Source of the DNA: a virus
Reading direction: 5' to 3' (one strand)
IMG/VR virus record: IMGVR_UViG_3300009103_000027
Span: 1 to 64,000 of that record
DNA: 64,000 nucleotides
Shown here piece after piece: positions 17,271 to 25,800 of this stretch; the first letter of the stretch is position 1, and each line of letters begins with the position of its first letter. The notes beneath the pieces were generated by a model. That model did not search any database and was not told where the DNA came from. It saw only the letters and a program-made list of their open reading frames with translations. A program made the translations under genes and the position numbers.

Positions 17271-19241
17271 ATGGCGATTTTTGATAATCTTCCAGGCGTA
17301 TTCCTGGAAATGATTGACGGTAACTTAACCGTCTTCCCAGACCCTGCATCCCCTCTGTTCTTTATCTTAGGAACCTCGGAAAAAGAACCTACGAATGCAG
17401 ATGGAAGCCCTTTGAGCTATCCATATACAGTAACTCAAGGAGCAGCAGAAGTGCTCGAACTATTCGGAACAGGCACTCTGTACAATACATTTGCTGAAGC
17501 TCAGGCAGGTGGAGCTAATAACTTCATTGTCTGGAGAACTGGCAATACTAATGACCCTTTATATAAACAATATGAGGGATTATTCAAAGCATATGCATAT
17601 ATGTATGACCAAAATATGGATGCGGTAATTCCGGGTGGAGTCTATCTTGACTCTCGAAATGTAATGGACGGCTTCCAGCAATTTAACTATGGAACAACTC
17701 CCCCAAGCCCAACTAAAGCAGATATTCTTGGCAGAGTTTACGCCAAAGAAGTAGATGGAGAATGGCAATTTGCTTGGTGGTGGCCAGAAAATGTAGTAAA
17801 TCTATCAGCATCAACTAATGGAATTGCTCAGTCACCGCTAACAACAAATCAACTTCAGCTAACAAATGCCAATGTGGATAGCTATAATTCTTCTACTGGA
17901 CTTATAAGCCTCGTTTTAACTGGTGGTGAGAGTGACAACTTCACCCCTGCCTTCATTGCAAACTCACTTAGCCTTGAAGAAGCAGCAGTAACTGCAGATT
18001 TCGTTACTATGACATCAAAAGCAACTGTTGGCAACTGCACATCCAAAGGAGACTACTGGCTGCATGAAGCAACAGGTGCAGTATTTATTCAAGTTGGAAG
18101 CGGTTTCGCTGGAGAATCAGAAGCACTGGATGCCATGTCATCGCAAGTTGATGGTAGTGGAGATGCAATTAGACCTCTCTTGTCTTATGATGTTCCAAAT
18201 AACCCTTCATTACTTGATCCTAATGATCTTATTGGCTCTGAGAGTTTGGCTGAAAGTGACTTCCACGAAGTCAACTTTGCTTATCAGCTTGCTGAATTCT
18301 GCCATAGAGGAAGTGAGGTTGTAGATACTCGCTTTGGCTTTATTGGAGTAAGAGATATTGCAGGCACCGGTAGCTCTGGTGACTGGGGCTCGGTCTTGCA
18401 TGAGTCCAAATGGGTAGGAACAGCTGCATCGGTAGGTGCTGATGGGGCAGTTAATGATAATGGATCTGGCCTTCTCGGGAATAAATTTCTTTCAGGAAGA
18501 ATTCAGGGCACCCTAATCAACCAGGGAGATTTCCCTGCTTTCCAGAACACAGCAGACTTTAATGGAGAAGGTGGATTCTTTCTATGTGATGACACGGCTT
18601 CAGCTCAAAGAGCTTGGCTAGATGGAGTTGCAAAAACAGATTCTAATGGAAATAAAGTTGATCTAGGTAAATACATCAGCATCATGGGTTCATGGATCAA
18701 TGTATTTAATAATGGAACTAGCTATAACTGCAGTGCAGCTGCAGCTTATGGTGGCATGGTAATGGGCGGCTCACTACCCATTGCAAGTGCTCCAACAAAC
18801 AAGGCTTTTACTGTAGGCACCTTATTGGGAACTGTCAGCACTCCAAAGCTTGATGCTCTGGCAGGTAAAAGAGTCGTTGCGGTTCAAAGAAAAGCAACAG
18901 GCAATGTTATTACAGACGGTGTAACGGCTGCAACTTCTGCATCTGACTATAGAAGATTATCTACTATGAGACAGGTTGAAGCAGCAGTGGATGGCATCCG
19001 TACAGTGGGAGAACCCTTCCTTGGAGAGGGAATGACTGGAGTTCATATTGCAGGACTTGAAACAGGAATCGGAGACTTTTTGAGAACAATGGTAAGAGAG
19101 GGCCAAATCAATGATTATAGATTTCAGCTCGTTGTTACTCCTCAAATGAAGATTCTGGGTCAAGCTATCGTGCAGTTGACTTTAGTGCCAGCCTTTGAGC
19201 TGAGATCAATTACAGTAAGTGTCGGTCTTTCGGCAACTTAA
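17271..19241 (+). CDS. Contractile tail sheath protein
   Basis: This protein polymerises around the tube and contracts to drive it into the host. The 656-residue sequence has the classic sheath ends: an N-terminal MAIFDNLPGVFLEMIDG strand that donates to neighbouring subunits, a first conserved domain to about residue 180 (PLFFILGTSEKEP, NNFIVWRTG), a variable inserted beta region about 180-300, and a conserved C-terminal domain (YRRLSTMRQVEAAVDGIRTV, GQINDYRFQLVV, LTLVPAFELRSITVSVGLSAT). The AGGAGG ribosome site is strong. Arginine is almost always AGA, in contrast to the capsid gene. It establishes the virus as a myovirus. Confidence 0.95.
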   Translation: MAIFDNLPGVFLEMIDGNLTVFPDPASPLFFILGTSEKEPTNADGSPLSYPYTVTQGAAEVLELFGTGTLYNTFAEAQAGGANNFIVWRTGNTNDPLYKQYEGLFKAYAYMYDQNMDAVIPGGVYLDSRNVMDGFQQFNYGTTPPSPTKADILGRVYAKEVDGEWQFAWWWPENVVNLSASTNGIAQSPLTTNQLQLTNANVDSYNSSTGLISLVLTGGESDNFTPAFIANSLSLEEAAVTADFVTMTSKATVGNCTSKGDYWLHEATGAVFIQVGSGFAGESEALDAMSSQVDGSGDAIRPLLSYDVPNNPSLLDPNDLIGSESLAESDFHEVNFAYQLAEFCHRGSEVVDTRFGFIGVRDIAGTGSSGDWGSVLHESKWVGTAASVGADGAVNDNGSGLLGNKFLSGRIQGTLINQGDFPAFQNTADFNGEGGFFLCDDTASAQRAWLDGVAKTDSNGNKVDLGKYISIMGSWINVFNNGTSYNCSAAAAYGGMVMGGSLPIASAPTNKAFTVGTLLGTVSTPKLDALAGKRVVAVQRKATGNVITDGVTAATSASDYRRLSTMRQVEAAVDGIRTVGEPFLGEGMTGVHIAGLETGIGDFLRTMVREGQINDYRFQLVVTPQMKILGQAIVQLTLVPAFELRSITVSVGLSAT

Positions 19242-19253
19242 TAGGAGGTTATT

Positions 19254-19904
19254 ATGAGTAAATTAAGAGGAGTCGGAGGAGAGTTGAAAAGTTTTAACAG
19301 CTTTTCCGGCGTAGATATTAAAGCAGTCATGGGGAGTACTGTTATCGGCGAATTACAGGCAATCTCCTATTCAATCAGTAGAGAGAAGGCACCGCTTTAT
19401 ACCATGGGGTCTGCAGATCCAAGAGCATACTCCCGTGGTAAAAGAGGTATTGCTGGTACACTTATCTTTTTGATGTTTGATAGGCATTCATTCTTGGGGC
19501 ACTTTGGTGTTTTTAACAGCACATTGGACAGCGAGTATAAGCCTTTCTTGGACAAGGATGAAGCAAGGTTTGCTGAAAATTTATTGGGGCCAAGTACCAC
19601 ACTTCAAAGTATTGAAGGTACAGTTTCGGATGCTGGGCCTGATAGCAACGAAGTAAATGATACCAAGATTTCTGATCTTGGACAAAAACAATCTGCATTC
19701 TTTTCAGATCAAGTTCTTCCATTTGATGTTACCCTGGCAGCAGCAAATGAATATGGAGCTTTGGCAGTTATGAGAATTTATGGCTGTGAAATCTTAAATG
19801 AAGGCTATGGGGTTTCTATTGACGATATCGTATCTGAACAACAGATGAGTTATATTGCAAGAAGTCTTTCTCCGTGGACAGCAGTTAAGAGACCATCAAA
19901 ATAA
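19254..19904 (+). CDS. Tail tube protein candidate (tube paralog 1)
   Basis: A 216-residue protein right after the sheath, with TAGGAGG before the ATG. It contains FSGVDIKAVMG, the strand pair IGELQAISYSISREKAPLYT, the segment RGKRGIAGTLIF near residues 64-75, and a C-terminal part with LPFDVTLAAANEYG and IYGCEILNEGYGVSIDDIVS. The beta-rich pattern, size and position are those of a myovirus tube protein. The next two genes share the same elements and are paralogs. Being shortest and next to the sheath, this one is my best candidate for the main tube. Confidence 0.8.
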   Translation: MSKLRGVGGELKSFNSFSGVDIKAVMGSTVIGELQAISYSISREKAPLYTMGSADPRAYSRGKRGIAGTLIFLMFDRHSFLGHFGVFNSTLDSEYKPFLDKDEARFAENLLGPSTTLQSIEGTVSDAGPDSNEVNDTKISDLGQKQSAFFSDQVLPFDVTLAAANEYGALAVMRIYGCEILNEGYGVSIDDIVSEQQMSYIARSLSPWTAVKRPSK

Positions 19905-19910
19905 AATTTA

Positions 19911-19958
19911 TTTAAAGGATCCCCCAGCAGTTAATTCTGCTGGGGGAATACCAATATG
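19911..19958 (+). promoter_or_regulatory. Hairpin bridging Shine-Dalgarno site and start codon
   Basis: AAAGGA (19914-19919) is too far (36 bases) from the ATG at 19956 to act directly. Between them lies a perfect ten-base-pair stem, CCCCCAGCAG (19921-19930) with CTGCTGGGGG (19937-19946), loop TTAATT. If folded, the Shine-Dalgarno site would be about ten unpaired bases from the ATG. No T-tract follows, so it does not look like a terminator. T4 gene 38 uses a comparable arrangement. The alternative is that the G-run in the 3' arm is the binding site and the hairpin hides it. Confidence 0.65.
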
Positions 19959-20783
19959 GCTAAATTAGAAAAGAAAAGATTAGATTATTCTGCATCAACA
20001 TATAGTGGTGCGGACATATCTGTTATTGCAACACTTAACTTTCCGAAGGGATGGAAGCCAAAAAAAGAAGAACTATCTCTTTTGGACTCTCTTTCTAGTG
20101 TTGGAGGGGAAGTAGTAAAAGCCCTCAAGAGGATAGCCGATCCCACAGATGGAGATAAAAGAACCTGGCAATTTGGACCTAAACAACCAAAAAGCAATGC
20201 TCTCGTAGGGGATATAGTTTTAAAAGATGGTTGGGTAGAGGGATTCGCTTTTGAGCTGGGAACAGTGCAAACGATATCCTATCAAACTCATAGACCAAAA
20301 GCCCCAGTAAGAGCACTCGGAAGATCATATGCAAAGGGCTACACTAGAGGCCCTAGGACAATTGCAGGCTCTATGATTTTCACTGTAATTAATGAACATC
20401 CATTAAGAAGGCTTTGTAAGCAAATGGAGGATTCTTTGCAAAGTATCGATAGCAAAGATGTGTTTTCTTCAATTCTTTCTGATCAATTACTTCCCCTAGA
20501 TCTAACTTTGTTGTTTGCCAACGAGTATGGAAGTGTATCAAGGATGGCACTTTATGGTGTCGAATTCCTGAATAATGGCCAAACCTTAAGTATTGAGGAT
20601 TTACTCCTAGAAGAGGTTACGCAATTTGTTGCCTTGGATATCGATCCAATGACAGACATTACAGATACAGCCAAAAAGGGTGGTGGAACTAAACGATCAC
20701 TTTCTGCATCTGAAGTTTTCAAAGCCGACTTCCCTTCCTATAATGAATGGTTAGAAAGAGTTGGGATGAGAAGGAAGTTTTAA
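19956..20783 (+). CDS. Tube-like protein (tube paralog 2, with insertion)
   Basis: A 275-residue paralog of the preceding gene. Shared landmarks are YSGADISVIA near residue 16, FAFELGTVQTISYQTHRPKA, then RGPRTIAGSMIF, and the C-terminal LPLDLTLLFANEYGSVSRMA and FLNNGQTLSIEDLL. Compared with paralog 1 it carries about 70 extra residues after the first strand (about 27-95, Lys/Asp-rich) and a longer C-terminal tail. Expression may be controlled by the hairpin just upstream. It may form a special ring at one end of the tube or a baseplate-tube junction; that is inference from paralogy. Confidence 0.75.
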   Translation: MAKLEKKRLDYSASTYSGADISVIATLNFPKGWKPKKEELSLLDSLSSVGGEVVKALKRIADPTDGDKRTWQFGPKQPKSNALVGDIVLKDGWVEGFAFELGTVQTISYQTHRPKAPVRALGRSYAKGYTRGPRTIAGSMIFTVINEHPLRRLCKQMEDSLQSIDSKDVFSSILSDQLLPLDLTLLFANEYGSVSRMALYGVEFLNNGQTLSIEDLLLEEVTQFVALDIDPMTDITDTAKKGGGTKRSLSASEVFKADFPSYNEWLERVGMRRKF

Positions 20784-21515
20784 ATGTCAATAGAACGTTT
20801 TGAATATAATCTTGATTATTATAGTGGTGCCCAAGCTGCTGTCTATTTTGATGACATCATGATAGATGAAGTAACAACAATGCAGTGGACTGTTCAGCAA
20901 TCAAAGGTTCCTATTTATGGATATGCATCTCAAACCTTTGATGAGATGGCAAAGGGAACGATTATTGTTCAAGGCAGCTTTAGCATTAACTTTGTAGAAG
21001 CTGGTTATCTTTGGGCTGTTTTAAATAGGAATTACAAGAAAAGAAGAGCAATACAGTTTGATGGGGGAACAATTGGATATCCTACGATTATGGATGAAAC
21101 TGAAATTAAAAGAAGAAACCAACAGGCAGTAAACAGGTATATTGATGCTAATTTAAATCCACGAGATGAGCCCGTAGGTTCATCAGATCAAGCGATGATA
21201 GAAGCATATAATAGCTTAAGAAATAACCCTCATGGACTGCACGAGTATTCAAGATTAATTAACGACCATATCTGGGGTTCAGAAACATCGAGAACAATTG
21301 GTGGGATTCCAGAAGACTTTAGTGGACAAAGAAGAACAGATAGGAAAGAGTTAAATGGATTTGATATTTATCTCGCTTTCCAACATACAGATTCAGATGT
21401 TCATACCATTACAAAAATAGAGGATGTTCATCTAGTTGGCAAAGCTCAGACTGTTGTCATTGATGAAAATCCAGTGCAAGAAGTCTATTCTTTTTATGCA
21501 AAAAATGTTATATAG
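20784..21515 (+). CDS. Tube-like protein (tube paralog 3)
   Basis: A 243-residue protein starting directly after the previous stop, with AAGGAAG upstream. It keeps the family order YYSGAQAAVYFDDI, then TTMQWTVQQSKVPIYGYASQ, then KGTIIVQGSFSINF, and ends with IYLAFQHTDSDVHTITKIED and VQEVYSFYAKNVI. A helical, charged insertion of about 85 residues (about 100-185) separates the two halves. It is the most diverged of the three. Role as tube initiator, tube cap or adaptor to the baseplate hub is possible but unproven. Confidence 0.72.
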   Translation: MSIERFEYNLDYYSGAQAAVYFDDIMIDEVTTMQWTVQQSKVPIYGYASQTFDEMAKGTIIVQGSFSINFVEAGYLWAVLNRNYKKRRAIQFDGGTIGYPTIMDETEIKRRNQQAVNRYIDANLNPRDEPVGSSDQAMIEAYNSLRNNPHGLHEYSRLINDHIWGSETSRTIGGIPEDFSGQRRTDRKELNGFDIYLAFQHTDSDVHTITKIEDVHLVGKAQTVVIDENPVQEVYSFYAKNVI

Positions 21516-21544
21516 TTATTAAATTAACTAAGAAAGGAGCGGTT

Positions 21545-21979
21545 ATGACAGAAGAGCAAACCGTTGAAAATACACAAACAACAGAGGCAGGAAATCCAGG
21601 TGTGGATGAAGGGACAAAAACCCTTGCTGCAATTTTGGCTGAATTCCCTCAGTCTCCAACAGAGGTGAGAATTGAACAATGGAAACAAAACCATGGGGAG
21701 GTTTATTGTTCTGGATTCTCTGAAGAAGAGCTAGTTGTTTGGAGACCTATCAATAGAAGGGAGTTTGTTCAGCTTCAAGAGACTGTTCAGGGTGCAAGTG
21801 TTAGTACCTTAGAATTAGAGGAAGAGGTTGTAAACAAATGCCTGTTATGGACTTCCCCAAAAGCCAGAATCGCCTTAGAGCATAAGGCAGGCAGTCTAAC
21901 TACACTCAATGAGCAGATTATGCAAAATTCAAACTTCATTAATCCACAAATGGCCTCTGCGTTGGTAGTGAAGCTGTAG
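21545..21979 (+). CDS. Tail assembly chaperone-like protein 1
   Basis: A 144-residue protein with AAGGAGCGGTT before the ATG. The N-terminal 30 residues are acidic and flexible. The core (VVWRPINRREFVQLQETVQG, ELEEEVVNKCLLW, KAGSLTTLNEQIMQNS) is helical and resembles the next gene's N-terminal half. Two small helical genes between tube and tape-measure position are the standard place for tail assembly chaperones, which hold the tape measure before tube polymerisation. The assignment rests on synteny, size and mutual similarity, not on a recognised motif. Confidence 0.65.
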   Translation: MTEEQTVENTQTTEAGNPGVDEGTKTLAAILAEFPQSPTEVRIEQWKQNHGEVYCSGFSEEELVVWRPINRREFVQLQETVQGASVSTLELEEEVVNKCLLWTSPKARIALEHKAGSLTTLNEQIMQNSNFINPQMASALVVKL

Positions 21980-21986
21980 GTTCGCA

Positions 21987-22892
21987 ATGTTGGATCTCCC
22001 ATCTTTAAGAAGACAATACGGGGCTGTATTTGTTACAACACTTGAAAATGGGAATGTTATTCCCTGGAAGCAATTAACTATAGGAGAATACCTAGAGTAC
22101 TCCTCCCTGTTAGAGGGGGGAGTTTACGCTAGGGCAACGATAGAAGATGAGGTTTTCAGAAAATGTGTTCTTGACGAGCTAACCATTGTTAATCTTCCTG
22201 CGCTAAAAGCTGGAACTGTAACAACGGTTGTTCAGGATATCTTAAGAAATTCAGGCCCAAACACTATTGACGAGCTAAACCTCGCATTGGGACTTTATAG
22301 AAATGTAGCTAATCAAGCTGTACACCAAACAGCCTCTCTGATTACACAAGCATTTCCCGCTTATACTTTAGAGCAGGTATATGAAATGAATTTCAATGAC
22401 TTCATGATGAGAGTGGCCCAGGCAGAAGCTAAGCTTTTGCAGTTAGGAATACTTGAGCAACCAATTAATTTTCATGATCCAACTGTTCAAGTTGAACAAG
22501 CTGCTGAAGAAGCACCAAAGATGGATGCAATGGAAATGTACAGAAAGTATCAAGAGCAGCAAGAAGAAGTACAACCACAACAAACTATAATTAAAGATAC
22601 TCAGATGTTTTCTAATTCTGGATTATCGGATGAAGAATCAGGATATTCAACACAAGATTTAGATGAAGAGACACAAGTTATCTTTAAAGATTATATTGAC
22701 CAGTTAAATGCTGGTGAAAAGTTAAGGATTAAAACCCCGGAGGAAAGATTAGCAGAAGCTAAAATTCGTGAACAGGAAGGCAAACAAATTGTTAGCAAAC
22801 AATTAAATGCAGAACAAGTTCATAATCAAGCTTTAGAAAAACAATATGCTGAAATACTAAAGAGGGCGTCTGCTAAGAAAAAAAATAGATAG
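21987..22892 (+). CDS. Tail assembly chaperone-like protein 2
   Basis: A 301-residue protein. Residues about 1-95 parallel the previous protein: IPWKQLTIGEYLEYSSLLEG, EDEVFRKCVL, ALKAGTVTTVVQDILRNSG. The remainder is helical and very Gln/Glu-rich (MEMYRKYQEQQEEVQPQQ) and ends in a basic AKKKNR. The ATG has only a weak ribosome site. The frame is open for only a few codons upstream of it, so classic long-overlap frameshifting with the previous gene is not evident, though a shift at the CTG-TAG end of that gene would enter this frame. It overlaps the next gene (TAGTG). Confidence 0.65.
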   Translation: MLDLPSLRRQYGAVFVTTLENGNVIPWKQLTIGEYLEYSSLLEGGVYARATIEDEVFRKCVLDELTIVNLPALKAGTVTTVVQDILRNSGPNTIDELNLALGLYRNVANQAVHQTASLITQAFPAYTLEQVYEMNFNDFMMRVAQAEAKLLQLGILEQPINFHDPTVQVEQAAEEAPKMDAMEMYRKYQEQQEEVQPQQTIIKDTQMFSNSGLSDEESGYSTQDLDEETQVIFKDYIDQLNAGEKLRIKTPEERLAEAKIREQEGKQIVSKQLNAEQVHNQALEKQYAEILKRASAKKKNR

Positions 22893-25800
22893 TGCCAGAA
22901 AATAATTCGAATCAGGGTTTCGTTTTAAATGCCCAGACAGGTCGAGCCTATTACGGAAAAGCATTAGGTGGACACCACATAACACAAGAAACGTGGACTG
23001 ACAAGGAATACGAATCTGGTTACAATATCTCCAATCCCTACTTCGGGAGGTTTGGAGCAGTTGCAACAGGCGCTGCAATTTATGGTGGCTTAAGAGCTAG
23101 CCCTTGGGCCTGGAATACTGCAACCCAGGCAACAAGAGCTGCTGAAGATTGGTCCCCCTTCATGTGGGGTAGAACCTTTCAGCTATCAAACATAATGTCC
23201 CACAGAGAGGAAGCTGTACGAGCTGCTCAAAACAGACGTGGAGGGACTTTCTTTAATCTGGGCGATGATACCGCCACAGCAAATTACTTACAAAGACTTT
23301 CTGATGATAAATTCAATGCTGAACGCATTAGGAAGGAAGGTGTCCGTCTTGAAGATGGAAAGCTCTATCTAGGAAGGGGTTACAATAATGTTATCCTTGA
23401 ACATGCTGGAGTAATTAGAACAGCAGAGGGTGGAACTAATACATTTGGTCAAGCATATACCAGAGCAAATGTTAGAGGCCCTCACGACACTGTTGATTCC
23501 TTCAATGTTCTAAATAAGAAAGTTGCAGATCCCGATGCTCGTGGTGGCTATACAGAAGTAAATAGACCACAAATTGCTGGGATGCCAATCCAGTTTATTG
23601 GTGGCAAAACAAAATTCGATTATCATCTTAAAAGAGCTAAAGCAATTGCTGCAGAATTTGGTGTCTATAGATTCAATAGACTGCTGACAGATGACCTAAC
23701 AGAAAGCCCACTTACAAGACCTATAATTGAAGCCATGTCTAGGATCCCTAAGGTTGGAAAGTATTTCAACCCAGAAGGAGATTCAAAGCTTGGACACAAA
23801 GGCCTTGGTGTCATCCCAGGGACACCCGGTAAAACTGCTTGGAGGCTTGGTAAAAAGCTAGCCTTAGTTGGAACTGCTGTTCCAATGGCTTACGACCAAC
23901 TAGATTGGGGTGTTGAACAAGTACTTGGAACAGGGATTACAGAAGGCATCGCTACTGCTGGTGTTGCTGCTCATCTTGGCTACGCTCATACTCTAGACTT
24001 TATATCAGGTGGCCTGTTGTATGACATGCAGGAGGGTTTAGAGAACTGGGTTCCTGGAATTACCAGTCCTTATAACCTACCAAGCTTTGCTCTTGGTGGC
24101 TTTATGGGGGGCATGTTAACTAGCGGAATTTATAAGAGATATTCCAGTATAAAGAAAGCTATGAATACTCCAGGATCTGGAGGTTTTGGAGAGAAGCGGA
24201 ATAAGGCATGGTATGACGTAAGTGAACAGTTCGTTAATATGGATTTTAATCCAAGAGGACCTGTTAAGTCTTGGGTTGCTAAGCAATTTAAAAAGTGGGG
24301 AACAACTGGAGTTGGAAGTGTTTATCAAGATGGGGAAGGTAACATTGCAGATCTCTGGAGAAAGATAGCAAAACCCAACAAAGCAGAAGGGGATTTTTTA
24401 GATCTACCTTTATTTGGTAGAGCAACAACAGGAAAGCTTTCTGGTTTCGCAGGGATGTTTGCCGGATCTCTTCTTACAGCCCTTCCTTCTGCACTAGGAT
24501 TTTTGATTCCAGATGAAAGGCCCGAAGAGCTAGAGGCTATTTATTCAGGTAGAAAAGAAGTAGCAGTTAGAAAGGGAAGGTTCTGGGAATTTGGCAGGGG
24601 TGACTTTGAGGGTGATGAGATAATGTATTATCGCCCACATGCTTTTGCTCGAATGAAGTCGAAGTATAAGGAAAAAGCGATCTGGGGAGATGACTACGAC
24701 ATGTCTCCACTTAAAAAGTTCTATCTAAAGAACTTCACTAACTATCTAGAAGAAAAGCACTATTATGATCGACCATACCCCATAACCTCACTGCCTTTTC
24801 AGGATGTGGCATTTTTAGGCCCTGTGCTTTCCAATACAATAGGTAGGCTAATAAAGCCTGCTCAGTATATGCATTCAGAAGAGTGGAGAAGAAATGATGG
24901 AGAAGAGGTAAAAGTTGAGCCTTCTTCTTTTGGAAGAGCATACGCTACAGAACTTGGAGAGACTCCAGGAGGATTACCTGTTGCTCCTTCTGGATTTACC
25001 CAAACAATTAACAAGCTCTTTTATCACCTAACAGAACAAGCTGGTTTGTGGGGATACGCTCTTGAAAGTGGCATTGATGAGTTAACTGGAACACCTGGAA
25101 TATTTGATCAGTATAAGGTTATGTCTTCTTTTGGAGAGGTAACTTCAGTATCTAGGGATTTTTATGACTTAGGACTTGGTGGCATGGCTATGACAAACGA
25201 AGCCTTTCGTCGTTTATATCCATCCGAAAGAGCCTATATGGATACTTATAATCCCTTGAAGAACACAATGCCTTCTTGGTTGCCAGGATCAGGTTCTAGA
25301 GGTCCAGATTTTCAGCATGGAGACCCTTACACAAAGATTGCAGAAGGTGAATACAGACTTCCAGGTGCAGGGTATGCTGCAAGATTTTCAGATTTAAAAG
25401 GTTTAGATCCAGAAGATTACCCGCTTATTCACAAGTTTAAAATCTTAGCAGATGTCGCTCCTCACAGTAATGAGTTCAGAAAGATAGCTGCACAAGCAAA
25501 AGCTAATCGAAACAACTTTGATTCTGTTGAAGAAAGTATTTACTATGCAACCCTAGAACAGTTAGAGGCAAAACGAAGAAGAAAAGAATTTTCAGAATAT
25601 AGAAACTCGCTATTTGGACAGGAAGAAGCATATGGCTCAGATACTTCAGCAGGTGCTCTTGCTCATATAAATAGAACACAAGCACAAGGTCTGGATCAAA
25701 CAACAGGTCTACTTGGTGCAATTGGTAGTGGAATTGAATGGGCTTTGCATGCACAAATGCCTTGGGAATACCTAACCCCTCTAGCTCCAGAGAGTAAGTT

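Noticed and set aside
19921-19946. The 10-bp hairpin as a transcription terminator
   Set aside because: It is followed by AATACCAAT, not a T-tract, and sits nine bases before a start codon, so a translational role is more likely.
23760-23870. GDSKLGHKGLGVIP in the 1302-residue protein as a possible RNA polymerase beta lysine motif (GDKMAGRHGNKG)
   Set aside because: The lysine spacing is different (4 instead of 8 residues), and no other beta-like element is visible. Likely coincidental, though worth including in a profile search.
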